NCBI GenBank assembly: GCA_026706225.1
Contig: JAPOZE010000416.1
Location: forward strand, 1-7,647
Direction of reading: 5' to 3'
Source: Acidobacteriota bacterium
GTDB taxonomy: Bacteria; Acidobacteriota; Terriglobia; Versatilivoradales; Versatilivoraceae
Length of the DNA stretch: 7,647 bases
Shown: positions 1-6,303 of the stretch, piece after piece
Numbering within the stretch: the first letter of the stretch is position 1
Layout: each line of letters opens with the position of its first letter
Made by a program: the position numbers and the translations under genes
The notes under the pieces: generated by a model
What the model was told of the DNA's origin: nothing
The model's input: the letters and a program-made list of their open reading frames with translations, nothing else
Databases searched by the model: none

Positions 1-17
1 TGCCAGATAGAGTTTCT

Positions 18-383
18 ATGAAATCCCCCTCCAGACGGCCGGGACGAGTCGGCGAAATGCTTCGCATGGCCATCAGCCAGATCATTTTGCGCGGATTGAG
101 GGATCCGAGAATCGGATTGGCCACGGTCACCGAGGTCAAGATGAGCGCCGACCTCAAGAAAGCCCGAGTCTTCGTCAGCGTGCTCGGCAGCCAGGAAGAC
201 CGCGAACAGACGCTCCAGGGCCTCAACCGGGCCTCCACCCACATTCGCCATGAAATCAGCTCCCAACTGAAGCTGAGAGCCGCCCCGGAACTGGACTTTC
301 AATACGATCGCTCCATCGAGTACGGAGCGCGGATTGAAGAACTGCTCGAGCAGACCAGAACCGTCGATACCACCGACCAGTAG
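18..383 (+). CDS. rbfA: 30S ribosome-binding factor RbfA
   Basis: RbfA is a small cytoplasmic KH-fold protein that binds the immature 30S subunit and helps 16S rRNA 5'-end maturation and cold adaptation. The 121-residue product has the family layout: an N-terminal RVGEMLRMAIS helix (residues 10-20), LRDPRIG (27-33), a strand with VTEVKMSADLKKARVFVSVLG (in two parts, 37-57), and the C-terminal DFQYDRSIEYGARIEELL region (93-110). Length is normal for the family. The ATG at 18 leaves the usual short basic leader before RVGEM; its ribosome-binding site is weak. At the helix-kink position, where many RbfA proteins have Ala-x-Gly, this one reads Ala-Ser-Thr (72-74). It lies 25 bp before truB. infB would be expected upstream, but only 17 bases are visible. 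Identification is by family wording and by the neighbouring genes. Confidence 0.94.
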   Translation: MKSPSRRPGRVGEMLRMAISQIILRGLRDPRIGLATVTEVKMSADLKKARVFVSVLGSQEDREQTLQGLNRASTHIRHEISSQLKLRAAPELDFQYDRSIEYGARIEELLEQTRTVDTTDQ

Positions 384-408
384 TCGGTGTCCTGTCTCAG
401 AAACCCCC

Positions 409-1329
409 ATGAACGGACCGCTCTCGGGCTTCCTTGTCATCGACAAAGCGGAAGGGTTGACCTCGCACGCGGTTGTTCAGCTCGTCCGGCGCCAGTTGCG
501 GATCAGGAGAATCGGCCACCTCGGAACTCTCGATCCCATGGCCACCGGAGTATTGCCCCTGGCAGTCGGTCGCGCCACCCGACTGGCACGATTCCTCATG
601 GGCGGCAGGAAGGTCTACCAGGGGACCATCCAATTGGGCCTGACCACCGACACCTATGATCGGCTGGGGCAACCCACATCCGAGTTTCGGCAGCCCCGAC
701 TTGTACCGGACCGCCTCCGGACCGCGGTCGAATCCATGGTTGGCGAGCAGATGCAGGCTCCTCCCCCATACTCGGCCAAGAAGATCGGGGGGCGGCGGGC
801 CTACCGACTGGCCCGGCAGGGGCTCCAGGTCGAGATCCCCCCCCAGCGGGTCAGCATTCATCAATTCAAGTTTCGCCAAGGCGCCGCCGACACCATCGAT
901 TTCGAAATCCACTGCTCGCCGGGAACCTACGTCCGCGCCCTGGCCCACCAACTGGGACAGAAGCTGGGATGCGGGGCCCATCTCTCCAGGCTGCGGCGCC
1001 TCTCCTCGGGAAAGTTCTCGCTGTCGATGGCCTGTCCGCTGCTCCAGGGCCGAATGCCTCAGGACTGGACCCGGTTCCTGCTCTCCATGAACGCCATGTT
1101 GGAGGATATGCCCGGCATCCGTGTCTCGGCGGAGGACCGGGAAGCCTTTGCTCATGGAAGGACACTGGGAGCCCGGCAAGTTCCCCCCAATCGTTCGGGC
1201 GCCCCCATGGTCCGGGTCCTTTCCGACTCGGGCCGGCTGCTGGGACTGGCTGAAATGGCTTCCTCCCAGTGCCCGGGAGGGCGCGGCGAGCAGGCCGCGG
1301 TCCGCCTTCTCCCCAAGCTGGTTCTGTAG
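409..1329 (+). CDS. truB: tRNA pseudouridine(55) synthase TruB
   Basis: TruB isomerises U55 in the T-loop of tRNAs to pseudouridine. The 306-residue product shows GFLVIDKAEGLTS at 7-19 and the catalytic motif GHLGTLDPMATGVLPLAVG at 36-54, with D42 as the expected nucleophile. It also has KVY (68-70, with the conserved substrate-stacking Tyr), YSAKKIGGRRAYRLAR (121-136) and CSPGTYVRALAHQLG (169-183). The last ~70 residues match the usual C-terminal PUA-like RNA-binding extension. I chose the ATG at 409 because homologues start just before the GxLxxDKP-like motif. The frame stays open upstream to 334, but that extension would overlap rbfA and has no TruB character. No good Shine-Dalgarno is seen, so translation may be coupled to rbfA. 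In many bacteria ribF follows truB; here rpsO does. Confidence 0.97.
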   Translation: MNGPLSGFLVIDKAEGLTSHAVVQLVRRQLRIRRIGHLGTLDPMATGVLPLAVGRATRLARFLMGGRKVYQGTIQLGLTTDTYDRLGQPTSEFRQPRLVPDRLRTAVESMVGEQMQAPPPYSAKKIGGRRAYRLARQGLQVEIPPQRVSIHQFKFRQGAADTIDFEIHCSPGTYVRALAHQLGQKLGCGAHLSRLRRLSSGKFSLSMACPLLQGRMPQDWTRFLLSMNAMLEDMPGIRVSAEDREAFAHGRTLGARQVPPNRSGAPMVRVLSDSGRLLGLAEMASSQCPGGRGEQAAVRLLPKLVL

Positions 1330-1360
1330 GCGCGCGAGGCTGTTTCCGCCCTGTTTTCGC

Positions 1361-1390
1361 TTTACTTCAGGGAAGGGACTATGCTACATT
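1361..1390 (+). promoter_or_regulatory. Candidate sigma-70-type promoter for rpsO
   Basis: In the 108-bp truB-rpsO gap there is TTTACT (1361-1366, four of six -35 consensus bases). After an 18-bp spacer comes TACATT (1385-1390, four of six -10 bases), preceded by TG at 1382-1383 as in extended -10 promoters. It would give a 5' leader of about 40 nt before the rpsO ATG. Other bacteria also have a promoter at this place. Hexamer matching alone is weak evidence. Confidence 0.4.
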
Positions 1391-1437
1391 CCGCCTGCTT
1401 TACCGGCTTGGAAGGAAAGGATCCACTCCTCGAATTC

Positions 1438-1707
1438 ATGGTACTGACACCGGATCTCAAGAGCTCAGTGATTCAGAAATACCGGACCCATCCCACGGAT
1501 ACCGGGTCGCCGGAAGTCCAGATTGCCCTGCTGAGTGAGCGGATCACCTACTTGACGGGCCACTTCAAGGCACACAAGAAGGACCACGCCTCACGCCGCG
1601 GTCTGCTGAAGATGGTCGGGCACCGCAGGCGTTTATTGGACTATCTGAAGACGAAGGATGTCGAACGCTATCGAACGGTCATCCAAAGACTTGGAATACG
1701 CAAGTAG
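1438..1707 (+). CDS. rpsO: 30S ribosomal protein S15
   Basis: S15 is a primary 16S rRNA-binding protein that organises the central domain (platform) of the 30S subunit and contributes to an intersubunit bridge. The 89-residue product has the standard length and four-helix wording: [16 protein letters not shown] (21-36), [17 protein letters not shown] (41-57), [16 protein letters not shown] (63-78) and the IQRLGIRK end. Counting without Met, the rRNA-contacting His41, Asp48 and Ser51 are all present. The second His of the common KDHHSRRG is Ala here. I chose the ATG at 1438 because it gives the exact family N-terminus (MVLTPDLK). The frame is open back to 1381, but that ATG falls inside the candidate promoter. 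A purine-rich GAAGGAAAGG (1411-1420) lies 17 nt before the start, farther than usual. In E. coli, S15 represses its own translation through its leader; whether that happens here is not visible. Confidence 0.98.
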   Translation: MVLTPDLKSSVIQKYRTHPTDTGSPEVQIALLSERITYLTGHFKAHKKDHASRRGLLKMVGHRRRLLDYLKTKDVERYRTVIQRLGIRK

Positions 1708-1740
1708 CGAGCCCGGGAAGAAAAGTCGAGCTTGAACAAC

Positions 1741-1796
1741 GAAGTGGCGACTCCGAGCATTGCCGAACGGGATGCCGGCAGTCGCTATTTTAGTTT
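1741..1796 (+). promoter_or_regulatory. Long stem-loop with T-rich flank between rpsO and pnp (terminator or RNase III-type pnp leader)
   Basis: GCGACT (1747-1752) pairs with AGTCGC (1780-1785), CCG (1753-1755) with CGG (1776-1778), and GCAT (1757-1760) with ATGC (1772-1775). This makes 13 Watson-Crick pairs with single bulges A1756 and C1779 and an 11-nt loop. Six more outer pairs, three of them G-U, are possible between 1741-1746 and 1786-1791. The 3' side runs into TATTTTAGTTT (1786-1796). The shape fits a leaky intrinsic terminator after rpsO. It also fits a double-stranded processing site like the RNase III-cleaved leader through which PNPase controls its own mRNA in E. coli. Pairing is read directly from the sequence; the function is inferred. 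Confidence 0.55.
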
Positions 1797-1826
1797 AGGC
1801 GGCAGTCCGGGCCGGGAAACACATCA

Positions 1827-3926
1827 ATGATTGAGAAAACCAGCACCCTCATCGGAGGCAAGGAAATCACCATCGAAACAGGCAGGATCGCCCGCCAGGC
1901 TGACGGCGCCGTTCAGGTCAGCTACGGAGACACGGTGGTACTGGTGTCCGCCTGTTCCAGAAGACAGCCCCGGGACAACGTGGATTTCTTTCCTCTGACC
2001 GTAGACTACCGAGAAAACTATTACGCCGCGGGACGCATTCCGGGGGGCTTCTTCAAGCGCGAGGGCAAGCCGAGCGAGAAGGAGGTTCTGACCAGTCGCC
2101 TGATCGACCGTCCCATCCGCCCGCTGTTCCCGTCAGGCTATCGCTGCGACACCCAGATCATTGCCCTGGTGCTCTCCGCCGACGGAGAGAACGATCCCGA
2201 CATCCACGGCATCACGGGCGCCAGCGCGGCCCTGATGGTGTCGGACATCCCCTTCGAGACCCCCATCGCCGCGGTTCGCGTGGGCCTGGTCGGCGGCCGC
2301 TTGGTGATCAACCCGACCAGCCGGGACCTGAAGGAAAGCCAGCTCAATTTGATCGTTGCAGGCAGTGAAGAAGGCATCGTGATGGTCGAAGCCGGAGCTC
2401 GAGAGGTTTCCGAGACCACTATGGTTGAGGCATTGGCTTTCGGACACGAACACATCAAGCAGATTGTCCCCCTGCAAAGGGAACTGGCTGCCCGCCTGGA
2501 CGTCCGGAAACGCGTCCTCGATTCGCGCCCGGTCGACGAGAAACTCTTCAGTCAAATTTCCGGCAAGGTGTCAGCCGATCTACGGGACGCTCTCGACACT
2601 ACAAAGCACGGCAAGAGAGGAAGCTACGAACAGGTCGACAGGGTCAAGGAAGCCCTGCTGAGCAGCTACCCGGAGGAGTCGGCCGACTTGAGGAGCGATG
2701 CGTCGGCCATTTTCGATCGCATCAAGGAACAAGTCTTCCGCGACGACATCCTCGAACGGAAGAAACGCCCGGACGGTCGTGAATTCGACGCCGTGCGACC
2801 CATCACCTGCGAGGTCGGCCTTCTGCCCCGCACCCACGGTTCAGCCCTCTTCACCCGCGGCGAGACCCAGGCGCTGGTCACCGCGACCCTGGGCACTTCG
2901 GACGACATTCAGAAGATTGACATCATGGAGGGCGAGTCGTCCAAGCGGTTCCTTCTCCACTACAACTTTCCGCCCTTCAGCGTGGGCGAAACGGGATTCA
3001 TGCGAGGTCCCGGGCGGCGGGAGGTGGGCCATGGCGCCCTGGCGGAACGATCCATTCTGCCGATGGTTCCCTCCGAAGACAAATTCCCCTACACCATTCG
3101 CATTGTCTCCGACATCCTGGAGTCCAACGGTTCTTCCTCGATGGCCAGCGTGTGCGGCGGCATCCTCGCCCTGATGGATGCCGGCGTCCCCATCAAGGCG
3201 CCGGTCGCCGGCATTGCCATGGGGCTGGTCAAGGAAGGAGACCGCTACGCAGTCTTGACCGACATCGCCGGGGCCGAGGACCACTACGGGGACATGGACT
3301 TCAAGGTCACCGGGACCCGATCGGGAATCACGGCCCTGCAGATGGACATCAAGATCGCCGGCTTGACCATGGAGATCATGAGTGAAGCCCTCCAGCAGGC
3401 GCTGCGGGGAAGGCTCTTCGTCCTCGACAGAATGCTGGACACCATTTCAGCCCACCGGAGCAATACCTCGAAATATGCTCCCAAGATCTATTCCCTTCGC
3501 ATCAAGCGGGAGAAGATCCGCGATGTCATCGGGCCCGGCGGCAAGGTGATTCGCGGTATCACCGAGCAGACCGGGGTCAAGATCGACGTCGCAGACGACG
3601 GCAAGGTCAACATCGCCGCGCTCGACGAGGCCTCGGCCCGAAAGGCCATTCAGATCATCAAGGACCTCACTGCCGAGGCGGAAATGGGCAAGATCTATCT
3701 GGGCAAGGTGGTTCGCCTGGTGGATTTCGGCGCCTTCGTGGAAATCTTTCCCGGCACCGACGGTCTCCTTCATATCAGCGAGATCGCCGAGCATCGAATC
3801 CGGCAGGTCCGGGATGAGCTGAAGGAGGGAGATCAGCTTCTGGTCAAGGTCATCGGGATTGACGGCCAGAAGATCAAGCTGAGCCGGAAGGCCGTGTTGC
3901 GGGAACAGCGGCAGAAGTCATCCTGA
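1827..3926 (+). CDS. pnp: Polyribonucleotide nucleotidyltransferase (PNPase)
   Basis: PNPase is a trimeric, phosphate-dependent 3'-5' exoribonuclease of mRNA decay that can also add nucleotides in reverse. The 699-residue product has the full domain order and normal length. The first RNase PH-like domain covers about 10-140, with FFKREGKPSEKE at 75-86 and RLIDRPIRPLFP at 91-102. A helical linker domain spans about 240-305. The second, catalytic RNase PH-like domain covers about 315-545, with GSALFTRGETQAL at 338-350 and SNGSSSMASVCGG at 433-445. Its GAEDHYGDMDFK stretch places D485, D491 and K493 at the metal and catalytic positions equivalent to E. coli D486, D492 and K494. A KH domain (about 553-612, GPGG at 569-572) and an S1 domain (621-687) finish it. 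No frameshift or truncation is seen. The ATG at 1827 has only a weak GGGAAA upstream. The gene is probably co-transcribed with rpsO. Confidence 0.99.
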   Translation: MIEKTSTLIGGKEITIETGRIARQADGAVQVSYGDTVVLVSACSRRQPRDNVDFFPLTVDYRENYYAAGRIPGGFFKREGKPSEKEVLTSRLIDRPIRPLFPSGYRCDTQIIALVLSADGENDPDIHGITGASAALMVSDIPFETPIAAVRVGLVGGRLVINPTSRDLKESQLNLIVAGSEEGIVMVEAGAREVSETTMVEALAFGHEHIKQIVPLQRELAARLDVRKRVLDSRPVDEKLFSQISGKVSADLRDALDTTKHGKRGSYEQVDRVKEALLSSYPEESADLRSDASAIFDRIKEQVFRDDILERKKRPDGREFDAVRPITCEVGLLPRTHGSALFTRGETQALVTATLGTSDDIQKIDIMEGESSKRFLLHYNFPPFSVGETGFMRGPGRREVGHGALAERSILPMVPSEDKFPYTIRIVSDILESNGSSSMASVCGGILALMDAGVPIKAPVAGIAMGLVKEGDRYAVLTDIAGAEDHYGDMDFKVTGTRSGITALQMDIKIAGLTMEIMSEALQQALRGRLFVLDRMLDTISAHRSNTSKYAPKIYSLRIKREKIRDVIGPGGKVIRGITEQTGVKIDVADDGKVNIAALDEASARKAIQIIKDLTAEAEMGKIYLGKVVRLVDFGAFVEIFPGTDGLLHISEIAEHRIRQVRDELKEGDQLLVKVIGIDGQKIKLSRKAVLREQRQKSS

Positions 3927-3941
3927 GGCGAGCGCACCCTC

Positions 3942-4003
3942 CACCGAGCGACCCGGTGAGTTCCGCACGGGTCAAGCCGCCAGCGGCGGGTGAAATTCAC
4001 CCG
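3942..4003. repeat. Cluster of GC-rich inverted repeats at the convergent pnp / small-gene junction
   Basis: Four inverted repeats lie within 62 bp. They are CACCG/CGGTG (3942-3946 with 3954-3958), GACCCG/CGGGTC (3950-3955 with 3968-3973), GCCGC/GCGGC (3976-3980 with 3983-3987), and an 8-bp perfect repeat CGGGTGAA/TTCACCCG around a single A (3987-3994 with 3996-4003). The first two are mutually exclusive folds in the 45-bp gap. The last two lie inside the 3' end of the minus-strand gene. No T-run follows on either strand, so this is not a textbook intrinsic terminator. It may still slow polymerase or protect 3' ends of the two converging transcripts. Confidence 0.45.
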
Positions 4004-4307
4004 TCAGGTTGGGGAATCTGCCGAAAATCTCATCACGCAGTTCCTTGGACAGAGCCTGTTCCAGACTCTCCACAAACCTGTCACCCTGACGAACAAACAG
4101 CCTGAAGCGGTCCTTCTCGTCGCCTTTTTGCCTGATCAGAACCCAGCGGGTCTTCGGTCCCGGCTCGATCCGATAAACATCGACTCGAGTCTGAACCAGG
4201 GGCACCGAGATGCTGTCGAGATATCGAGCCCGGCAAGGATCGTTCGAAAACACCGAGAAGCTCATCTCCTGCCCCCCGTAGAAGAACTTGCAATCCCTTA
4301 GCTCCAT
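3972..4307 (-). CDS. Hypothetical protein, 111 aa, no recognised family
   Basis: I do not recognise this protein. It is 111 residues, with no signal peptide, no hydrophobic membrane segment and only two cysteines (C6, C25), so it is probably cytoplasmic. The N-terminal half looks strand-rich (KFFYGGQEMSFSVFS at 7-21; VPLVQTRVDVYRIEPG at 35-50). A charged stretch WVLIRQKGDEKDRFRLFVRQGDRF (in two parts, 55-78) is followed by an amphipathic helix, ESLEQALSKELRDEIFGRF (80-98). It looks real: GAGGGAG-like GGGAGGG (4312-4318) sits at ideal distance from the ATG at 4307, and codons follow the GC-rich third-position pattern of the neighbours. The frame is open to 4481, but the upstream part is unlike protein and lies before the ribosome-binding site. 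It converges on pnp and lies downstream of guaB on the same strand, 507 bp away, so it is probably a separate transcript. Confidence 0.72.
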   Translation of the reverse strand: MELRDCKFFYGGQEMSFSVFSNDPCRARYLDSISVPLVQTRVDVYRIEPGPKTRWVLIRQKGDEKDRFRLFVRQGDRFVESLEQALSKELRDEIFGRFPNLTGEFHPPLAA

Positions 4308-4311
4308 AACG

Positions 4312-4318
4312 CCCTCCC
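4312..4318 (-). promoter_or_regulatory. Ribosome-binding site that fixes the start of the 111-aa gene
   Basis: On the minus strand the sequence reads GGGAGGG, then CGTT, then ATG. It is among the strongest Shine-Dalgarno matches in the window and selects the ATG at 4307 over the upstream in-frame ATG at 4481. Confidence 0.7.
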
Positions 4319-4363
4319 GTTGCAGGAAATCGTGTGAGAGATGAGGCGCGCGCCCTGACCCGC

Positions 4364-4395
4364 GGGTGTCGAACCCAAGCCGAGTTTCGACGCCC
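4364..4395. repeat. 10-bp inverted repeat upstream of the 111-aa gene
   Basis: GGGTGTCGAA (4364-4373) faces TTCGACGCCC (4386-4395) over a 12-nt spacer. Nine positions are complementary; the tenth is a T-G pair, tolerated as G-U only in RNA from the plus strand. It is centred about 70 bp upstream of the ATG at 4307, where an operator or leader structure could sit. It superficially recalls a tRNA T-arm because of the TCGAA loop-like bases, but no tRNA fits around it. Confidence 0.4.
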
Positions 4396-4573
4396 AACGC
4401 AACTGCCAAATACCTCTGATGCGCCACACCGCCAAAAGGGTTACCCGAAAATCGCTGCGTTCTTTTCTGGGACGCGACCAACCCTCATTTCCCACGGGGA
4501 GGCTGTGCCTGCTGAGACGAGCACAGATTGGCCGCTGACAAGGAGAAGTTTGTCCGTGCCGACACAACTTTGG

Positions 4574-4589
4574 TCCCTATACTCCTATA
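4574..4589. repeat. Tandem octamer in an AT-rich island, promoter-like hexamers
   Basis: TCCCTATA and CTCCTATA follow directly, sharing CCTATA with an 8-bp period. They lie at the edge of the only AT-rich patch (about 4570-4622) in a GC-rich window. On the plus strand they create TATACT (4578-4583) and TATAAA (4586-4591), good -10-like hexamers without a matching -35. On the minus strand TTGTAA lies upstream, but the spacing to TATAGG (21 bp) is too long. Promoter or operator function is only a suggestion. Confidence 0.25.
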
Positions 4590-4814
4590 AACAAGCGAGA
4601 CAGGGATTTATTACAAATTTTTGGAGGGAGGGGTCGTTCAGGACTGTCTGCGGAGTTGTTGCGACAATGACCGAGCCCGCGCATCAATGCGCCGCTTGAT
4701 GATGCTGATGGCGCGATTCATGCGGACGGCGACATTCCCGCGGGAGATGTGAGGGAGTGCGGGTGAGGAAAAGTTGGGAGAACAGGCCAGGATCCTGCTC
4801 GCACCCGGCGCGTG

Positions 4815-6278
4815 TCAGTCGAGGCGGTAGTTGGGGGCCTCCCGGGTGATGATGACATCGTGGACGTGGCTTTCCTTGAGGCCCGCGGAGGTGATCCTGA
4901 TGAATCGGGCCTTGTCCTGGAGTTCCTCGATTCCTGAGCACCCGACATAGCCCATCCCGGCTTTCAGTCCGCCCACCAGTTGAGCCACCACGTCCGCCAG
5001 GGGCCCCTTGTAGGGCACGCGGCCCTCGATGCCTTCCGGGACCAGCTTCTGAGCGCTGGTGTCCTGACCCAGTCGATAACGGTCCCGACTCCCCACCTGC
5101 ATCGCTCCGAAAGATCCCATGCCCCGGTAGGCCTTGAAGCTTCGGCCCTGGTAGAGCACGGTTTCCCCCGGGCTTTCGTCCGTCCCGGCGAACAGGCTTC
5201 CGATCATGACGCTGTCGGCGCCGGCGGCGATGGCCTTGGTGATATCTCCGGAGAACTTGATCCCCCCATCGGCGATCACGGGGATTCCCGCATCCCTGGC
5301 AGCCTGGGCACATTCGGCCACCGCGGTGATTTGCGGAACCCCGGCGGCCGAAACCACCCGCGTGGTGCAGATGGAACCGGGCCCGATCCCCACCTTGATG
5401 CCGTCGGCGCCGCAACGGATCATGTCGGCCGCGGCCTCGGCGGTCGCGATGTTGCCGGCGATGGTATCCGTCTCCGGAAACTTCCGCTTGATCTCCTTGA
5501 GCACATCCATCACCCGCTGGGAATGGCTGTGGGCCGTATCCACGGCCAGCACGTCCACGTTGGCGTTGACCAGGGCCTCGGCCCGCTCCAGGTAGTCGCC
5601 GGTGACCCCCAGGGCCGCACCCGCCAGCAAACGCCCCTGGTCATCCTTGGCCGAAAAGGGGTACTGGAGCTTCTTCTGGATATCCTTGACCGTGATCAGG
5701 CCCTTCAACATGTATTCGCTGTCGACCACCAGCAGCTTCTCCACCCTGTGCCGGTGCAGCATTGCCTCGGCTTCGGCCAGCGTGGTCCCGACAGGAACGG
5801 TGATCAGGTTTTCCTTGGTCATCACCTCCGAGATCGGCAGGTTCAAGCGGTCTTCAAAGCGCAGGTCGCGATTGGTCAGGATCCCCACCAGCTTGCCGTC
5901 CTCGGTGATGGGCACTCCGGAGATCTTGTAGTGCCTCATCATGTCCAGGGCCTCGTAGATCCGGTTCTGCGGCGACATGGTGATGGGATCCACGATCATG
6001 CCGCTCTCGGAACGCTTGACCTTGTCCACTTCCGAGGCTTGGCGCTCCACCGACATATTGCGGTGAATAATGCCCATGCCGCCCTGCTGGGCCATGGCAA
6101 TGGCCAGGCGGGCTTCGGTGACGGTATCCATGGCCGCGCTGATGATGGGCACGTTGAGCTGGATGTGCCGGGTCAGCCGGGTTCGGGTAGACACCTCGGC
6201 GGGCGCGATGTCCGACTTCCGGGGGACCAGCAGGACATCGTCGAAGGTCAGGCCTTCAGGCACCTGGCTGGTCAACAT
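4815..6278 (-). CDS. guaB: Inosine-5'-monophosphate dehydrogenase
   Basis: IMP dehydrogenase oxidises IMP to XMP with NAD+, the committed step of guanine nucleotide synthesis, in the cytoplasm. The 487-residue product is full length. An N-terminal TIM-barrel part has [10 protein letters not shown] at 10-19 and [10 protein letters not shown] at 47-56. A Bateman module of two CBS domains follows (about 95-145 and 153-205). The barrel then resumes with [14 protein letters not shown] (247-260) and the active-site loop [11 protein letters not shown] (298-308), where C304 is the catalytic cysteine. Next come the IMP-phosphate motif [10 protein letters not shown] (336-345), YRGMGSF (384-390) and the flap [11 protein letters not shown] (415-425), with R420 and Y423 as the likely water-activating pair. 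GAGGGAG lies 5 nt before the ATG at 6278. It starts 25 bp after secA ends, so the two are probably co-transcribed. No guaA is seen. Confidence 0.99.
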   Translation of the reverse strand: MLTSQVPEGLTFDDVLLVPRKSDIAPAEVSTRTRLTRHIQLNVPIISAAMDTVTEARLAIAMAQQGGMGIIHRNMSVERQASEVDKVKRSESGMIVDPITMSPQNRIYEALDMMRHYKISGVPITEDGKLVGILTNRDLRFEDRLNLPISEVMTKENLITVPVGTTLAEAEAMLHRHRVEKLLVVDSEYMLKGLITVKDIQKKLQYPFSAKDDQGRLLAGAALGVTGDYLERAEALVNANVDVLAVDTAHSHSQRVMDVLKEIKRKFPETDTIAGNIATAEAAADMIRCGADGIKVGIGPGSICTTRVVSAAGVPQITAVAECAQAARDAGIPVIADGGIKFSGDITKAIAAGADSVMIGSLFAGTDESPGETVLYQGRSFKAYRGMGSFGAMQVGSRDRYRLGQDTSAQKLVPEGIEGRVPYKGPLADVVAQLVGGLKAGMGYVGCSGIEELQDKARFIRITSAGLKESHVHDVIITREAPNYRLD

Positions 6279-6283
6279 GGATG

Positions 6284-6290
6284 CTCCCTC
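6284..6290 (-). promoter_or_regulatory. Ribosome-binding site of guaB
   Basis: GAGGGAG on the minus strand, 5 nt before the guaB ATG, lies inside the 25-bp secA-guaB gap. It indicates independent translation initiation of guaB on a shared message. Confidence 0.7.
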
Positions 6291-6303
6291 ACCGTTTCCC
6301 TCT

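Larger units (their letters stand above)
4308..4814. other. 507-bp non-coding stretch between guaB and the 111-aa gene
   Basis: No reading frame here looks like protein on either strand, and I find no tRNA or known RNA. The region contains a 10-bp hairpin (4364-4373 with 4386-4395) and CTGTGC/GCACAG (4503-4508 with 4521-4526). An AT-rich island lies at about 4570-4622, with a tandem octamer. Three short dyads follow: GCGCAT-CA-ATGCGC (4679-4692), TCCCGCGGGA (4736-4745) and CAGGATCCTG (4788-4797). Because both flanking genes read leftward, it should contain the end of the guaB message and the promoter of the 111-aa gene. I cannot place a well-spaced -35/-10 pair on the minus strand or a hairpin with T-run. 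Confidence 0.6.

Noticed and set aside
1..21. Possible end of infB, with either TAG at 8-10 or a TGA at 19-21 overlapping the rbfA start as ATGA
   Set aside because: Only 17 bases precede rbfA, too few to recognise the IF2 C-terminus or choose the frame.
397..1179. 260-codon minus-strand open frame opposite truB
   Set aside because: Antisense shadow of a conserved gene; no protein-like motif.
1381..1437. Longer S15 starting at the upstream in-frame ATG
   Set aside because: The 19 extra residues do not resemble S15, and the ATG lies within the promoter-like element.
4362..4395. tRNA-like T-arm (TCGAA loop flanked by GGG/CCC)
   Set aside because: Only three base pairs form the arm, and no acceptor stem, anticodon arm or D-arm can be built around it on either strand.
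4638..4721. 27-codon minus-strand frame (starts MNRAISIIKRRID) downstream of guaB, lying in the same phase as guaB after its stop
   Set aside because: IMP dehydrogenase ends normally at its TGA, the small frame has no ribosome-binding site, and open frames of this size are common in GC-rich DNA.
4667..4753. Plus-strand run of ATG codons (10-codon frame ending TGA overlapped by ATGATGCTGATG, 17 codons), resembling a leader peptide
   Set aside because: No plus-strand gene follows for such a leader to control, since guaB is on the other strand. The ribosome-binding-like GGAGGGAGGGG is too far upstream.
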